Source of the DNA: Millisia brevis NBRC 105863
Lineage (GTDB): Bacteria > Actinomycetota > Actinomycetes > Mycobacteriales > Mycobacteriaceae
DNA: 64,000 nt
Direction of reading: 5' to 3'
Assembly: GCF_001552615.1 (NCBI RefSeq)
Contig: NZ_BCRN01000009.1
Location: forward strand, 62,001-126,000
Below the pieces are notes generated by a model. That model did no database searches, was not told where the DNA came from, and worked only from the letters and a program-made list of their open reading frames with translations. Made by a program: the position numbers and the translations under genes. Shown one piece after another: positions 31,111-40,685 of this stretch. Position 1 is the first letter of the stretch. The number at the start of each line of letters is the position of its first letter.

Positions 31111-31160
31111 GGCGGTCTCCCTCGGGTGTCGATGAGTGGTCGGCGGGTGGTGTCGCGAGA

Positions 31161-32366
31161 TCAGCGGTCGGCGCGCTGGTAGGCGGTGACCACGGCGGCT
31201 CCGCCGAGGCCGATATTGTGCTGCAGGGCCGCGGTGACCCCGTCGACCTGGCGCGCGTCGGCGGTTCCCCGTAATTGCCAGGTCAATTCGGCACATTGGG
31301 CCAGGCCGGTCGCCCCGAGCGGATGGCCCTTGGAGATCAGCCCGCCGGAGGGGTTGACCACCCATCGGCCGCCGTAGGTGGTGTCGTCGGCGTCGATCAG
31401 GGCACCGCCGTCGCCCTCCGCGCAGAGGCCGAGCGCCTCGTAGAGCAGCAGTTCGTTGGCCGAGAAGCAGTCGTGAAGTTCGATGACCTGGAAGTCCTCC
31501 GGGCCGAGCCCGGCCTGGTCGTAGACCCGGCGCGACGCCTGCACGTTCATGTCGTAGCCGATGATGCCCTTGCAGGTGCCGTCGAAGGTCGACGCGAAGT
31601 CGGTGGTCATCGCCTGGCCGACGATTTCGACCGCCCGATCGGCGAGGCCGTGCCGGTCGACGAAATCCTCGGAGGCGAGGATCGCGGCGCCGGACCCGTC
31701 GGAGGTCGGCGAGCATTGCAGCTTGGTGAGCGGGTCGTAGATCATCCGCGACGCCCGGATGTCGTCGAGGGTGTATTCGTCCCGAAACTGGCTGTTGGGA
31801 TTGTTGACCGAGTGTCGGTGGTTCTTCAGGCCGATCTTCGCGAAGTGTTCCGCGGTCGTCCCGAACTTCTGCATATGCTCGCGGGCGGCGGCGCCGAACA
31901 TCCACGGCGCGGGCGGGAAGAGCACCTCGCTGATCTCCGCGAGCGCCAGAATGTGCTTGCCGAGCGGCTGCTCGCGGTCGTCCCACAGCGACGGCAGCGA
32001 GCCCGGCTGCATCTTCTCGAAGCCCAGGGCGATCGTACAGTCCGCCAGTCCGCCCCGAATCGCTTGTGCGGCAAGGTATAACGCCGCAGAACCGGTCGAG
32101 CAGTTGTTGTTGACGTTCACGACCGGAATGCCGGTCATGCCCAGTTCGTAGAGGGCACGCTGGCCGGAGGTCGACCCGCCGTAGACGTAGCCGACGTACC
32201 CCTGCTCGACCTGCTCGTAGCCGATGCCGGCGTCCGCGAGCGCCTTGGTGCCGGACTCGCGGGCCATATCCGGGTAGTCCCAGGCGCTGCCGTCGTCGTT
32301 GGTCCGGCTGCCGGGCTTCTCGAATTTGGTCATCCCGACACCGATCACGAACACCCTGTTCGCCAT
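31161..32366 (-). CDS. Thiolase-like lipid-transfer protein (Ltp/SCP-x thiolase family)
   Basis: The 401-residue protein begins with [16 protein letters not shown]. The active-site Cys lies in [14 protein letters not shown] (C89), and [17 protein letters not shown] carries the catalytic His. These are marks of the SCP-x/Ltp thiolases used in sterol side-chain or branched acyl-CoA degradation. The ATG at 32366 follows GAGGAGG. It is the first gene of the thiolase-SRPBCC-MaoC-SDR group and has a TetR-type operator 39-56 bp upstream. Confidence 0.87.
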   Translation of the reverse strand: MANRVFVIGVGMTKFEKPGSRTNDDGSAWDYPDMARESGTKALADAGIGYEQVEQGYVGYVYGGSTSGQRALYELGMTGIPVVNVNNNCSTGSAALYLAAQAIRGGLADCTIALGFEKMQPGSLPSLWDDREQPLGKHILALAEISEVLFPPAPWMFGAAAREHMQKFGTTAEHFAKIGLKNHRHSVNNPNSQFRDEYTLDDIRASRMIYDPLTKLQCSPTSDGSGAAILASEDFVDRHGLADRAVEIVGQAMTTDFASTFDGTCKGIIGYDMNVQASRRVYDQAGLGPEDFQVIELHDCFSANELLLYEALGLCAEGDGGALIDADDTTYGGRWVVNPSGGLISKGHPLGATGLAQCAELTWQLRGTADARQVDGVTAALQHNIGLGGAAVVTAYQRADR

Positions 32367-32404
32367 GGCGGCCTCCTCGCGGTGCGTTCCATCGCCGGTT
32401 ACGA

Positions 32405-32422
32405 ACATACATGCCTGTATGT
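32405..32422. promoter_or_regulatory. TetR operator upstream of the thiolase operon
   Basis: ACATACA-TGCC-TGTATGT is a perfect inverted repeat with 7-bp arms, lying between the TetR gene and the thiolase gene. A related site with 14 of 18 matches lies at 33121-33138, upstream of the TetR gene itself. Confidence 0.65.
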
Positions 32423-32462
32423 AAGTGCACCAGGGGTTGCCTGGTCGAAATGACCTCGGGGG

Positions 32463-33086
32463 TCAGCGGTCGGCGCGCAGGTCGACGTCCGCGACGCGGC
32501 GCAGGTTCGCCACCGCCCGGTCCCAGCGGCGGCGGGCCCGCTCGTGATCGGCGTCGATGAAACTGGAGATCAGGATTCCGCGCAGGGCGTCCATCGCGGT
32601 GTAGAGGAAGTCGACCATCGAGCGCTGCGCCTCGGGCGGCACCGCATGTCCGACCGCGGCGACCAGCGCCCCGACCACCGTCGACTCGACGGCGGCCATC
32701 TCCCCCGCCAGGGCGCGATCGGTGCGGCCGGCCACCCACAGTTCGACGGTGGCGATGAACATCGGGCCTTCATGCAGGTCCCAGAGCAGATCGAGGACCG
32801 CTCCGACCGGATCGTCGGCGGCGGTGACCAGCCGCGCGCGGTCGAGACCCTGCTCGATGCGCCGCGCCGCGAGATGCCTGATCGCCGCGAGGACCAGGTC
32901 GTTCTTGGAGCCGAAGTGATGCACCTGGGCGCCGCGGGTGACGCCGGCCATCTCCGCGACGCGCGGGGTGGTCGTCCCGGCGTAGCCGTACTCGACCAGG
33001 CAGTCGATAGTCGCGTCGAGCAGGCGGGTGCGCATCTGCGCGCTCCGCTGTTCCTGCGTACGCCTGCCCGTTCCGGCTGCGGCCAT
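32463..33086 (-). CDS. TetR family regulator of the lipid-catabolic operon
   Basis: The 207-residue protein has a classic N-terminal HTH (ATIDCLVEYGYAGTTTPRVA, then TRGAQVHHFGSKNDLVLAA), with a ligand-binding helical domain after it. It lies directly upstream of the thiolase operon on the same strand. Matching palindromes lie in front of both the regulator and the thiolase gene, so autorepression and repression of the operon are inferred. The ligand is probably an acyl-CoA, by analogy with KstR and FadR-type regulators. Confidence 0.87.
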   Translation of the reverse strand: MAAAGTGRRTQEQRSAQMRTRLLDATIDCLVEYGYAGTTTPRVAEMAGVTRGAQVHHFGSKNDLVLAAIRHLAARRIEQGLDRARLVTAADDPVGAVLDLLWDLHEGPMFIATVELWVAGRTDRALAGEMAAVESTVVGALVAAVGHAVPPEAQRSMVDFLYTAMDALRGILISSFIDADHERARRRWDRAVANLRRVADVDLRADR

Positions 33087-33120
33087 CCCTGCATCCTAAT
33101 GCGCACCGGCGGTCGTCAAT

Positions 33121-33138
33121 ACATTCCCGTCTGTATGT
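33121..33138. promoter_or_regulatory. Second TetR operator, upstream of the tetR gene
   Basis: ACATTCCCGTCTGTATGT matches the 32405 site at 14 of 18 positions, with the right half-site fully conserved. It is 35-52 bp upstream of the TetR start codon and supports autoregulation. Confidence 0.5.
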
Positions 33139-33145
33139 ATATGGA

Positions 33146-34111
33146 TCAGGAACGGACGGGCAGCCAATCGATCGACTCACCGTGCGGATCGGTGCGGGCC
33201 AGCGGGACCCCGTCGAGGCTCAGGACGAATCGTGCGCCGGCCGACCCGCCCGCGGGAGGAATCGGTAGCCCCAGCACCCCGGGTCCTTCGTTGGCGATCC
33301 ATCGGCACGGCAGTTCGCGGATGACCCGGACGAATTCCGACCTCGCCGCCGCCGGCAGGTAGCTCAGCACGGCACTGTGAAAGACCACCACGGTTTCGGT
33401 GGTCTCGACCGCACCGCGGACCACCCGTTCGATCCGCTCGAGGAGGTCACCCGCGTGTATCACCGCCGGGGCGCGGCGGGCGATTCTCAGCGCGGCGCGC
33501 AACCGGTCCCGGCGTTCCGGCTGTCCGGGCCAGACGAGGGACTCGAGCCACCGCACGTCGTCATCGTCGGCGACATTCAAGGGATTCAGGTCGATGCCCG
33601 CTCGGACAGCGACGGCGGGTACGGCACTCGGGATCGGAACGTCGCCGGTGGTCCGGCAGGTGAGGAGGACCTCGGACGGGCCGTCGTCCGGGTCGATGCG
33701 TGGCCGGTCTTCGTAGCGGTAGCTGTACCGGTCCGGATACAGGCACAGTCCCGCCGAGGCGCCGACCTCGATCAACGCGAGGGGCTGCGGAAGCCCGGCA
33801 AGGATCGGCAGCAGCGTTGCCGTGCGCGCGGGTTCGTTGGTTTGAGTGCGGCGGGACCGGGCGAGCGCCTCGATCCGTGGCCACTGTCGGTGCAATTCGG
33901 CCACGAAGGCATCGGGATCGGCGGTGGACACGCCGAGGTAGCGGACCGCCGCGAGCACCAGGTTGGGTTGTCGACGTTCCTCGGGCAGGTGATCGATCAG
34001 GGCGAGCAATGCCGGATCGTCCGCGATGCGATGGCAGACGGTGTCGTACAGGTCGCACTTTCCCCGCGCCTCGACAGCTGCGAACGTGCGATAACGCGCG
34101 GCGGTGTCCAC
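33146..34111 (-). CDS. DUF2332 family protein
   Basis: The 321-residue protein has the DUF2332 pattern. The N-terminal region is ARYRTFAAVEARGKCDLYDT, then ALLALIDHLPEERRQPNLVLAAVRYLG. A central block LALIEVGASAGLCLYPDRYSYRY resembles a methyltransferase-like glycine loop, and VVFHSAVLSYLPAAAR follows. The function is unknown; a Rossmann-type transferase fold is suggested. The start is a GTG at 34111, with a CATACT element six bases upstream. Confidence 0.83.
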   Translation of the reverse strand: MDTAARYRTFAAVEARGKCDLYDTVCHRIADDPALLALIDHLPEERRQPNLVLAAVRYLGVSTADPDAFVAELHRQWPRIEALARSRRTQTNEPARTATLLPILAGLPQPLALIEVGASAGLCLYPDRYSYRYEDRPRIDPDDGPSEVLLTCRTTGDVPIPSAVPAVAVRAGIDLNPLNVADDDDVRWLESLVWPGQPERRDRLRAALRIARRAPAVIHAGDLLERIERVVRGAVETTETVVVFHSAVLSYLPAAARSEFVRVIRELPCRWIANEGPGVLGLPIPPAGGSAGARFVLSLDGVPLARTDPHGESIDWLPVRS

Positions 34112-34166
34112 CCCGCCAGTATGTGGCAGGGGTGAACACCGGCCGCGACGCTCGACGCGGGGATGG

Positions 34167-34556
34167 TCAGACGCGGGCCGGGCGCACCACGACGTCGAGG
34201 ATCCATCCGACGATCGAGATGACGATCGCTCCGAAGATGGCCGTCCAGAAGAAGCTGTCGACCGCGAGGCCCCAGCCGGTGGTGGTGCGGGTGATCCACG
34301 CGGTGATCTCCAGCATGAATGCGTTGATCACCACGTGAATCAGACCGAGGGTCAGGATGTACAGCGGAATCGAGAGCAGCTGCACGATCGGCTTGATGAT
34401 CGCGTTCACGACACCGAAGATCAGCGCGACGACCAGAATGACGCCGATCTGCTCGGTCGGGGTGGAGCCGCCGACAAAATCGAGACCGGGGACGATGAGG
34501 GTGGCCACCCAGAGGGTGAAACCGGTAATGACGGTGTGAAACAGGAACGCCAACAT
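34167..34556 (-). CDS. Phage-holin-family (pfam04020) small membrane protein
   Basis: The 129-residue protein has four hydrophobic segments, including [20 protein letters not shown] and [20 protein letters not shown], which are signatures of the holin 4_2 family. Despite the family name these proteins are common chromosomal membrane proteins in actinobacteria. No phage genes are near. It is divergent from the alcohol dehydrogenase gene. Confidence 0.85.
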   Translation of the reverse strand: MLAFLFHTVITGFTLWVATLIVPGLDFVGGSTPTEQIGVILVVALIFGVVNAIIKPIVQLLSIPLYILTLGLIHVVINAFMLEITAWITRTTTGWGLAVDSFFWTAIFGAIVISIVGWILDVVVRPARV

Positions 34557-34650
34557 GCCCGTAGTCTCCCGGGTCGAGCACCGGATGGGTAGGAATGGGG
34601 AAACGTTTCGCGCGGCGGACCCCAGTTGGTTCACTCGTAGGATGAACCGG

Positions 34651-35697
34651 GTGACCACGACTGCGATTTCCTACGCGGCCCACGCCGCCAAGGCTCCGCT
34701 GGAGCGGACCGAGATCAGCCGCCGCGACCCCGGCCCCACCGATGTGGCGATCGACATCGACTACAGCGGGATCTGTCATTCCGATATCCACACCGTGCGC
34801 GACGAATGGGGCGCCGCGACGTACCCGGTGGTGCCGGGCCACGAGATCATCGGCACGGTCACGGCGGTCGGCGGTGACGTCACCCGCTTCGCACCGGGCG
34901 ACCGGGTCGGCGTCGGCGTGATCGTCGAATCCTGCCGAGCCTGCGAGTCCTGTCTGGCCGGCGAGGAAAACTATTGTGCCCGTGGACCGGTCGGCACCTA
35001 CGGCGGCCTGCTCGCGAGCGGAGAGTTCACGCAGGGCGGCTACGCCACCAGCATCGTCACCGACGATCACTTCGTCTACCGCATCCCCGGTGCGCTCGAC
35101 CCGGCCGCCGCGGCCCCGCTGCTCTGCGCCGGAATCACCACCTACTCGCCGCTCAGGCATTGGGAGGCCGGCCCCGGCACGCGGGTTGCCATCATCGGCT
35201 TGGGCGGTCTGGGCCACCTGGGCGTGAAGTTCGCCGCGGCCCTGGGCGCCGAGGTGACCGTGCTGAGCCAGAGCCTGTCGAAGCGGGATGCCGGGCTGGC
35301 GATGGGCGCCTCCGACTACTTCGCGACATCGGACCGCGAGACCTTCCGGAAGAACCGGCGGCGCTTCGATCTGGTGATCAACACCGTGTCGGCCAATCTC
35401 GATCTGAACGACTATCTGCGCATGGTCGCCAAGGACGGCACCTTCGTCGAGGTTGGGCTGCCGGAGCATCCGCTCTCGGTCACCGGGCAGTCTTTGGTCA
35501 ACGGCCGCGTCTCGCTGAGCGGGTCGATGATCGGCGGGGTGCCGGAAACCCAGCAGATGCTCGACTTCGCCGGGGAGCACGGGATCACCGCCGATATCGA
35601 ACTGATCCCCGCGTCCGAGATCAACACCGCCTTCGACCGTGTGGTAGCCAGCGATGTGCGCTTCCGCTTTGTCATCGACATGGCGTCGCTGCGATGA
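34651..35697 (+). CDS. Zinc-dependent NAD(P) alcohol dehydrogenase (YahK/CAD type)
   Basis: The 348-residue MDR protein has catalytic zinc ligands in [10 protein letters not shown] and GHEIIG, four structural-zinc cysteines in [17 protein letters not shown], and the coenzyme loop [20 protein letters not shown]. It resembles cinnamyl-alcohol or broad aldehyde reductases such as AdhC and YahK. A TAGGAT box ends seven bases before the GTG at 34651. An ATG at 34642 is an alternative start. Its stop codon overlaps the start of the next gene. Confidence 0.9.
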   Translation: MTTTAISYAAHAAKAPLERTEISRRDPGPTDVAIDIDYSGICHSDIHTVRDEWGAATYPVVPGHEIIGTVTAVGGDVTRFAPGDRVGVGVIVESCRACESCLAGEENYCARGPVGTYGGLLASGEFTQGGYATSIVTDDHFVYRIPGALDPAAAAPLLCAGITTYSPLRHWEAGPGTRVAIIGLGGLGHLGVKFAAALGAEVTVLSQSLSKRDAGLAMGASDYFATSDRETFRKNRRRFDLVINTVSANLDLNDYLRMVAKDGTFVEVGLPEHPLSVTGQSLVNGRVSLSGSMIGGVPETQQMLDFAGEHGITADIELIPASEINTAFDRVVASDVRFRFVIDMASLR

Positions 35698-36131
35698 GCG
35701 ACGACGCGGCGGCCGGTTCGGTGACCGACCGGGTGCGGGCCGGGGCGCAGGCGACGCTCGGCGCGACGTTGGTCGGCGCGGGCATCGGTCATCTGACGTT
35801 CGCGCGCGAGGAGTTTCGCAATCAGGTGCCGACGTGGGTGCCGCTCGACGAGGACCTGGTGGTGCTCGCCTCGGGGGTCGTCGAGATCGGCGTGGGCGCG
35901 TTCCTGTTGGCGTCCTGGCGACAGCCGCGGCGGGCGCTTGCCGGCGCGATCGCGGCGCTGCTGTTCATCGCGGTCTTCCCGGGCAATATCGCGCAGCTGA
36001 CCGAGCGGCGGGATGCGTTCGGGCTCAACAGCGATGCGGCTCGGACCGTGCGGTTGGCCTTCCAGCCGTTGTTGGTGCTGTGGGCGCTGTGGTCGACCGA
36101 CGCCTGGCGGTGGTGGCGCCGTCGGGGATAG
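35694..36131 (+). CDS. Small DoxX-like membrane protein
   Basis: The 145-residue protein has about four membrane segments, with an internal segment [19 protein letters not shown] typical of DoxX-like or DUF4267-type proteins. The function is unknown. It is translationally coupled (ATGA) to the alcohol dehydrogenase gene, so a link to that enzyme's redox pathway is possible. Confidence 0.72.
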   Translation: MSDDAAAGSVTDRVRAGAQATLGATLVGAGIGHLTFAREEFRNQVPTWVPLDEDLVVLASGVVEIGVGAFLLASWRQPRRALAGAIAALLFIAVFPGNIAQLTERRDAFGLNSDAARTVRLAFQPLLVLWALWSTDAWRWWRRRG

Positions 36132-36143
36132 CACCCGTCTCGG

Positions 36144-36863
36144 TCAGGCGTTCGGCGTGAGCGGGTCGGCTACCCAGTCGAGCGCGGTGTCGAGCCGTGC
36201 GAGCAGGTCGTCGGCCGTCGCCGACGGGGTTTGCATGCCGTAGAGGCTGATCCCGTCGAGGAGTTCGGCGAGCAGCTCCGCCCGGTTCTCCAGATCCGGA
36301 TCGGCCAAGGGCTGCATATAGTTCCATTCGTGGTCGAGCCCGGCCATATCGGTGACGGCGAAGCGGGTCATCGACCGCATGCCGGTCACCAGCAGCGCGA
36401 GGTCCTCGCCGTACTCCGGCAGATCCCCGGCGCTGATGATGAACCGGTAGGCCACCTGCACCTCGAGCCGCCGACGCCGGTCGAGCGGCAACAGTTCCGC
36501 CAGCGACGCCCGGATCCGCGCGCGCCCGTATCGACCACGCCCCTCTACCCCTGCCCCGTCTTCCCCGGCCGACTGCGCCCCGGAATCCCGCCCCTCGGGA
36601 TTCCCGTCCCGGGGCTCCCCGTCTCCGGGCCACTCGAGGATCGCGGCGATGCGGTCGCGGGCGTCCATCGCCGTCCGGATGGTCAGTGCGCGCTCCAGAT
36701 CGACCTGCGTCGGGTAGTAGTGCCGCAGATATCCCGGCGTCACCCCCGCTTCCCTGGCCACCTGGCGGACCGATATCGCGGGCAGCCCTTCCTGCTCGAG
36801 CAGGCGCATCGCCGCGTCGGCCAATCCGGTCCGCACGGCGTCGTGATCAACGATCTTCGGCAC
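36144..36863 (-). CDS. TetR family regulator divergent from the GAP-family gene
   Basis: The 239-residue protein has its HTH at ISVRQVAREAGVTPGYLRHYYPT, preceded by LADAAMRLLEQEGLPA. Around residues 80-105 there is a low-complexity Gly/Asp/Glu insert, so the ligand domain is interrupted. The GTG at 36863 was chosen because the family starts there. The frame extends to 36896 but would cover an operator. It is divergent from the GAP gene, with two palindromes between them. Confidence 0.84.
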   Translation of the reverse strand: MPKIVDHDAVRTGLADAAMRLLEQEGLPAISVRQVAREAGVTPGYLRHYYPTQVDLERALTIRTAMDARDRIAAILEWPGDGEPRDGNPEGRDSGAQSAGEDGAGVEGRGRYGRARIRASLAELLPLDRRRRLEVQVAYRFIISAGDLPEYGEDLALLVTGMRSMTRFAVTDMAGLDHEWNYMQPLADPDLENRAELLAELLDGISLYGMQTPSATADDLLARLDTALDWVADPLTPNA

Positions 36864-36875
36864 GCCCTTTATCTT

Positions 36876-36925
36876 CGCACACTGTGCGGTATACACTCGA
36901 CTCGTCTTTTATCGCACACTGTACG
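36876..36925. promoter_or_regulatory. Two palindromic operators between tetR and the GAP-family gene
   Basis: CGCACACTGTGCG (36876-36888) is a perfect odd-centred inverted repeat. CGCACACTGTACG (36913-36925) has one change. The centres are 37 bp apart. They fill the 72-bp divergent gap and likely allow the TetR protein to control both directions. Confidence 0.65.
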
Positions 36926-36935
36926 GAGAAACCCG

Positions 36936-37676
36936 ATGGACCTGTCGCTCGCTGCTCAATTGGGAGTGCTCGCACTGGTGGACGCGACCAGCGCCGGCAC
37001 ACTGGCGATTCCGATCGCGCTGTTGCTCGCACCGCTGGTGCGACCGCGCACGCTGGTGATCTATCTGGCGACCGTCGCCGGGTTCTACTTCGTGTTGGGT
37101 CTCGCCCTGCTGGCGGGCGGGTCGGCGCTGCTGCCGTGGCTGTCCGGGCTCGCCGAGCAGCGCACCTTCGTGATGGTGCAGTTGGCGGTCGGCGTGGGCC
37201 TGTTCGCGGTGAGCTTCCTGTTCACCAAGGAACGCTCGGCGGCGCGGCGGAGGCGGCGCGAGGCGGATCCGGATTTCCGGCCCGGGCCGGTGGAGCGGAT
37301 GCGCAGCGCCGTGACCGCGGAGCGGGCGCCGGCCGTCGCGGTGGCGGGGCTCGGTGTGACCGCGGCTCTGATCGAGGCGGCATCGATGGTGCCGTATCTG
37401 GCGGCGATCGGCCTGTTGACCAGCGCCGGCATCGCCACCACCGAACGGGTGACCATTCTGGCCGGCTATGTGCTGATCATGTGTCTGCCGGCGATCGTCC
37501 TCGGCTTCCTGCGGTTCACCGCCCGGGGTCTCATCGACCCGGTCCTGCAGCGGATCTCGAAGTGGTTCGAGCGCAATGGCAGCGAGATGCTCGGCTGGAC
37601 GTTGGGCATCGTCGGGTTCCTGATCGCGCGTTCCGCGGCGGCGGAGTTGGGCTGGTTCGGTCAGGTCGTCGGCTGA
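36936..37676 (+). CDS. GAP/Sap family membrane protein
   Basis: The 246-residue protein has six membrane segments in two halves separated by a basic loop (ERSAARRRRREADPD). It begins with LAAQLGVLALVDATSAGTLA, the typical GAP (Sap, sulfolipid-addressing) pattern with D-x-x-S-x-G. Family members in mycobacteria help move surface glycolipids (SL-1, GPL). The cargo here is unknown. It is controlled by the divergent TetR, judging from the operators. Confidence 0.83.
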   Translation: MDLSLAAQLGVLALVDATSAGTLAIPIALLLAPLVRPRTLVIYLATVAGFYFVLGLALLAGGSALLPWLSGLAEQRTFVMVQLAVGVGLFAVSFLFTKERSAARRRRREADPDFRPGPVERMRSAVTAERAPAVAVAGLGVTAALIEAASMVPYLAAIGLLTSAGIATTERVTILAGYVLIMCLPAIVLGFLRFTARGLIDPVLQRISKWFERNGSEMLGWTLGIVGFLIARSAAAELGWFGQVVG

Positions 37677-37725
37677 CCGGCCGGGCGTGTATGTGCGCCC
37701 GGCCGGTATTGCCGCAGGGGAACGG

Positions 37726-38583
37726 TCAGGCGGCGTTGATGATCGCGGTCAGCCCGGGGACCGGATCCTTGGCGCCGAGCAGCTGGATGGCGACGTGGTT
37801 GGCGCCCTCGGTGAGGTGGCGGTCCACGGCGGGGCGCACCTCCTGCGGTGTGCCGCGGTCGACAAGGGCGTCGATCAGCGCGTCGCTACCGCCGTCGGCG
37901 ATATCCGCGTCGGTGAAGCCGAGGCGCTTGAGGTTGGAGACGTAGTTCTTCAGGTGCAGGTAGGGCTGGTCGACCTTGGGGCGGCCGACCGCGCGGGCTG
38001 CTTCCGGGTCGGTGTCGAGCACGACCTTCTGTTCCGGGGCGAGCAGCGGCGCGGGTCCGAGGACGTCGCGGGCGATGCGGGTGTGCTCCGGGGTGGTCAG
38101 GTAGGGGTGCGCGCCGAGGGACCGGTCGGCGGACAGGCGCAGCATCTTGGGGCCGAGCGCGGCGAGCAGGCGGCGGCGGACCGGGACGCCCTTGGTGTCG
38201 AGCACGTCGAGGTAGTGCGAGACCGCGTCGTAGGGGCGCTGATACTCGGCGGTGGCCTCCGGATGCCCGGCGCCGATGCCGAGGTAGAAGCGGCCGGGGA
38301 AATCGTTTTCGAGAGCGGCATATTCGTCGGCGATCGCGGCAGGGTCGGTATTCCAGATGTTCACGATGCCGGTGGCCACGGTGATCGCCTCGGTGGCCGC
38401 GAGGACCGCGCGTACCGAGTCGAGGGTCGCCGGGGATCCGCCGAGCCAGATCGTGCCGTAGCCGGCCTGTTCGATTCCACGAGCGACATCGTCGGGGAAC
38501 TGTCCGAACCAGCCCCACACTCCGTGGGTGCCGAAGCGTTCGACGTGAGCGGCGATATCGTCGGTCTGCTCGAGTGACGTCAT
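37726..38583 (-). CDS. LLM class F420-dependent oxidoreductase (TIGR03620 type)
   Basis: The 285-residue protein has G-V-W-G-W-F-G-Q-F near the N-terminus, [40 protein letters not shown] and [20 protein letters not shown]. These are blocks of the MSMEG_4141-type F420 group. The reaction is unknown. The start codons of this gene and dtd are only 55 bp apart and divergent. Confidence 0.85.
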   Translation of the reverse strand: MTSLEQTDDIAAHVERFGTHGVWGWFGQFPDDVARGIEQAGYGTIWLGGSPATLDSVRAVLAATEAITVATGIVNIWNTDPAAIADEYAALENDFPGRFYLGIGAGHPEATAEYQRPYDAVSHYLDVLDTKGVPVRRRLLAALGPKMLRLSADRSLGAHPYLTTPEHTRIARDVLGPAPLLAPEQKVVLDTDPEAARAVGRPKVDQPYLHLKNYVSNLKRLGFTDADIADGGSDALIDALVDRGTPQEVRPAVDRHLTEGANHVAIQLLGAKDPVPGLTAIINAA

Positions 38584-38638
38584 GGTTCGTACAACCCCGG
38601 TCGGCGGACCCTATTCCCCGGCCGGCACGGTAATCGAT

Positions 38639-39088
38639 GTGCGAGCGGTGGTGCAGCGGGTGTCGGCGGCGTCGGTGACGGTCGACGGCGAGGTGGTGGG
38701 GTCCCTCGCGCTCGATTCCGGTGTGCAGGGGCTCGTCGCTCTGGTCGGCGTCACCCACTCCGATACGGCCGACCAGGCCGACGCGCTCGCCGACAAGATC
38801 TGGCGACTGCGCATCCTCGACGGCGCCGAACGCGAGGAATCGGCCGCCGACCAGGGCGCGCCCATCCTGGTGATCAGCCAGTTCACCCTGTACGCCACCA
38901 CCAACAAGGGCCGCCGCCCGTCCTGGAACGCCGCCGCTCCCGGCGCGGTCGCCGAGCCGCTGGTCGACACGGTGGTCGATGCCCTGCGGGCGCGTGGCGC
39001 CGTGGTCGCGACCGGCCGATTCGGCGCGAACATGGCCGTATCACTGGTCAATGACGGCCCGGTCACACTGGTCCTCGATATCGACTGA
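38639..39088 (+). CDS. dtd: D-aminoacyl-tRNA deacylase
   Basis: The protein has 149 residues. It begins [18 protein letters not shown] and contains the two catalytic signatures: the SQFTLYATT loop and, near the C-terminus, [10 protein letters not shown] (the family's N-x-G-P-V-T). It removes D-amino acids and glycine mischarged on tRNA. The GTG at 38639 gives the standard family N-terminus. Earlier in-frame starts would overlap the divergent LLM gene. Confidence 0.94.
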   Translation: MRAVVQRVSAASVTVDGEVVGSLALDSGVQGLVALVGVTHSDTADQADALADKIWRLRILDGAEREESAADQGAPILVISQFTLYATTNKGRRPSWNAAAPGAVAEPLVDTVVDALRARGAVVATGRFGANMAVSLVNDGPVTLVLDID

Positions 39089-39116
39089 GTGCCGGCTCGT
39101 TCGCTTCCGCCGACTC

Positions 39117-40490
39117 TCACGGCGGTTGGGCGCCATTGAATCCGCCCACCTGCTGCTCCGGGTGGTGGTAGCCGTTGGTTCGCGGTCGGCCGGACGGGTC
39201 GACGTGCTGCGGCGGTGACCACTGTGTGCGCCCGGCTCGATTCCTCGACGTCCGCCATCGAGGGCTGTCGGTGCCAATCATGCGGTGATGAGTGGGACAG
39301 ACCAGAGTCAGATTGTCGGTATCGGTCGCTCCCCCATCGGCCCATTCACGCAGATGGTGGGTTTCGCAGATGTAGGCGCTCGACGGGCACCCGGGATGAG
39401 TGCAGCCGCGGTCGAGGGCGTGCAGGGCGAGCCGCTGGTCGGGACCGGCGAGGCGTTTGGCCCGTCCGAAGTAGAGCGGTCGCGCGCTGTGATCGTCGAA
39501 GACGCACAAGTACGGCATATTTCGGCCGGCCATCCGGATCAGATCCCGCATCGGGATCAGCGATCCGCCGCCCGTAGTGGCCACCCCGGCGTGGTCCTGC
39601 AGGTCCTGCAGCGTGACGGTCGCGATCACCGTGACCGGTAGCCCTCGATGCGACCCGAGCCGTTCGGATGCGACGGCGTCACGACAGATCGCGGACAGCG
39701 CATCGTGCCGCCGCTGCCCGGGTGAGCGGGTATCCCGCGACACAGCATCCGGATCGGGCACTCCGTCCACGGTCGGCTCGGGGTCCTCCGGATGGCACAT
39801 TCCGGGGCTCGCAAGCTTCGCGAAGATCGCCTCCAGATAGGCACTCACCTCCGGTTCGAGGCAGAACGATCCCGTGCGCATCTTGTCCGCGCCCTGCGGA
39901 TGCATCGTGAAGTGGCGCTTGCGGGCTCGATCCCGCTCGGTGAAGTGATCATCAGGATTCAGGTAGGCGGCGATGCGGTGGGCGCAGCGCCGCACCTCGT
40001 CGGGGCGCATCCGAGTCGACAGGTCGGCCAGGCGATTCTCGGCCGAGATTCGATCTTCCAGGGCGACCGCGGCGGGCAGATCACGCAGGAAGTCCCGAAT
40101 GACCTTCACGTGGCCGGTCCCGATGTCCCCACGCCGTTCGGCCTCGGCGACCTGCGGTAACTGCGGAGGCAGCAGCTCGCCGGTCTCGAGCTGACGCGGC
40201 GCGAGATCGGCGGCCTCGTGCAGCCGCCGCCCTGCCTCCACTGGGGTGATGCGCAAGCGGTCGGCCAGGATCAGCCCGAGCCGTCCACCGCCGAAATCGA
40301 CCGTTCCCAGTTCGGCGAGACGGGCCAACGGCCGACGGTCGGCGCCGGAGAGCGATCGGGCAAGCCGTTCATGGCGAGCTCGCCCCTCCAGTAGTTCATC
40401 GGCGGTCATCCGGTCGATCGGCAGGTCGGCGAGCGCCGCGACAGCCCGTTCGGCTGCCGCGTACGCCCGATCGATCTCCCCCGAATACAT
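39117..40490 (-). CDS. 13E12-repeat family protein, DUF222 plus HNH endonuclease
   Basis: The 457-residue protein has an N-terminal DUF222 helical domain (VAALADLPIDRMTADELLEG onward) and a C-terminal HNH domain: C-T-H-P-G-C, then CETHHLREWADGG, then NLTLVCPTHH. The zinc cysteines and the catalytic His-His are present. These multi-copy genes are abundant in Mycobacteriales and may be remnants of homing or mobile elements. The cellular role is unclear. A TACCGT box ends seven bases before the ATG at 40490. Confidence 0.88.
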   Translation of the reverse strand: MYSGEIDRAYAAAERAVAALADLPIDRMTADELLEGRARHERLARSLSGADRRPLARLAELGTVDFGGGRLGLILADRLRITPVEAGRRLHEAADLAPRQLETGELLPPQLPQVAEAERRGDIGTGHVKVIRDFLRDLPAAVALEDRISAENRLADLSTRMRPDEVRRCAHRIAAYLNPDDHFTERDRARKRHFTMHPQGADKMRTGSFCLEPEVSAYLEAIFAKLASPGMCHPEDPEPTVDGVPDPDAVSRDTRSPGQRRHDALSAICRDAVASERLGSHRGLPVTVIATVTLQDLQDHAGVATTGGGSLIPMRDLIRMAGRNMPYLCVFDDHSARPLYFGRAKRLAGPDQRLALHALDRGCTHPGCPSSAYICETHHLREWADGGATDTDNLTLVCPTHHRMIGTDSPRWRTSRNRAGRTQWSPPQHVDPSGRPRTNGYHHPEQQVGGFNGAQPP

Positions 40491-40594
40491 GACCCGAACG
40501 GTAGCCGAAACCACCGACAGGTTCTTCCGAATAGTTCTTTGCAGCAACGCAATTGACAGTCCACATGCACGATCACCAGCAACCGTCAACCCGG

Positions 40595-40632
40595 TTATCC
40601 ACAGACCATCCGCGCCCGATCGGCTATCCACA
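40595..40632. other. DnaA-box-like sites upstream of the HNH gene
   Basis: A perfect consensus TTATCCACA lies at 40595-40603, and CTATCCACA (one mismatch) at 40624-40632. A further TTCATCCACA lies at 41194-41203, beyond the next gene. They lie in the 195-bp gap upstream of the 13E12 gene. No dnaA, dnaN or gyrase gene is present, so this is not an origin. Confidence 0.5.
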
Positions 40633-40685
40633 GCACGATCGGGCGACGGTAAGGCCTGCAGCCGAACCCGGGCGGCCGATCGGCC

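Noticed and set aside
34167-34556. Holin-family gene considered as evidence of a prophage
   Set aside because: It stands alone. No integrase, capsid, terminase or lysin gene is near, and this family is a common chromosomal membrane protein in actinobacteria.
40595-40632. DnaA boxes considered as a replication origin
   Set aside because: There are too few boxes, no AT-rich unwinding element, and none of the usual origin genes.
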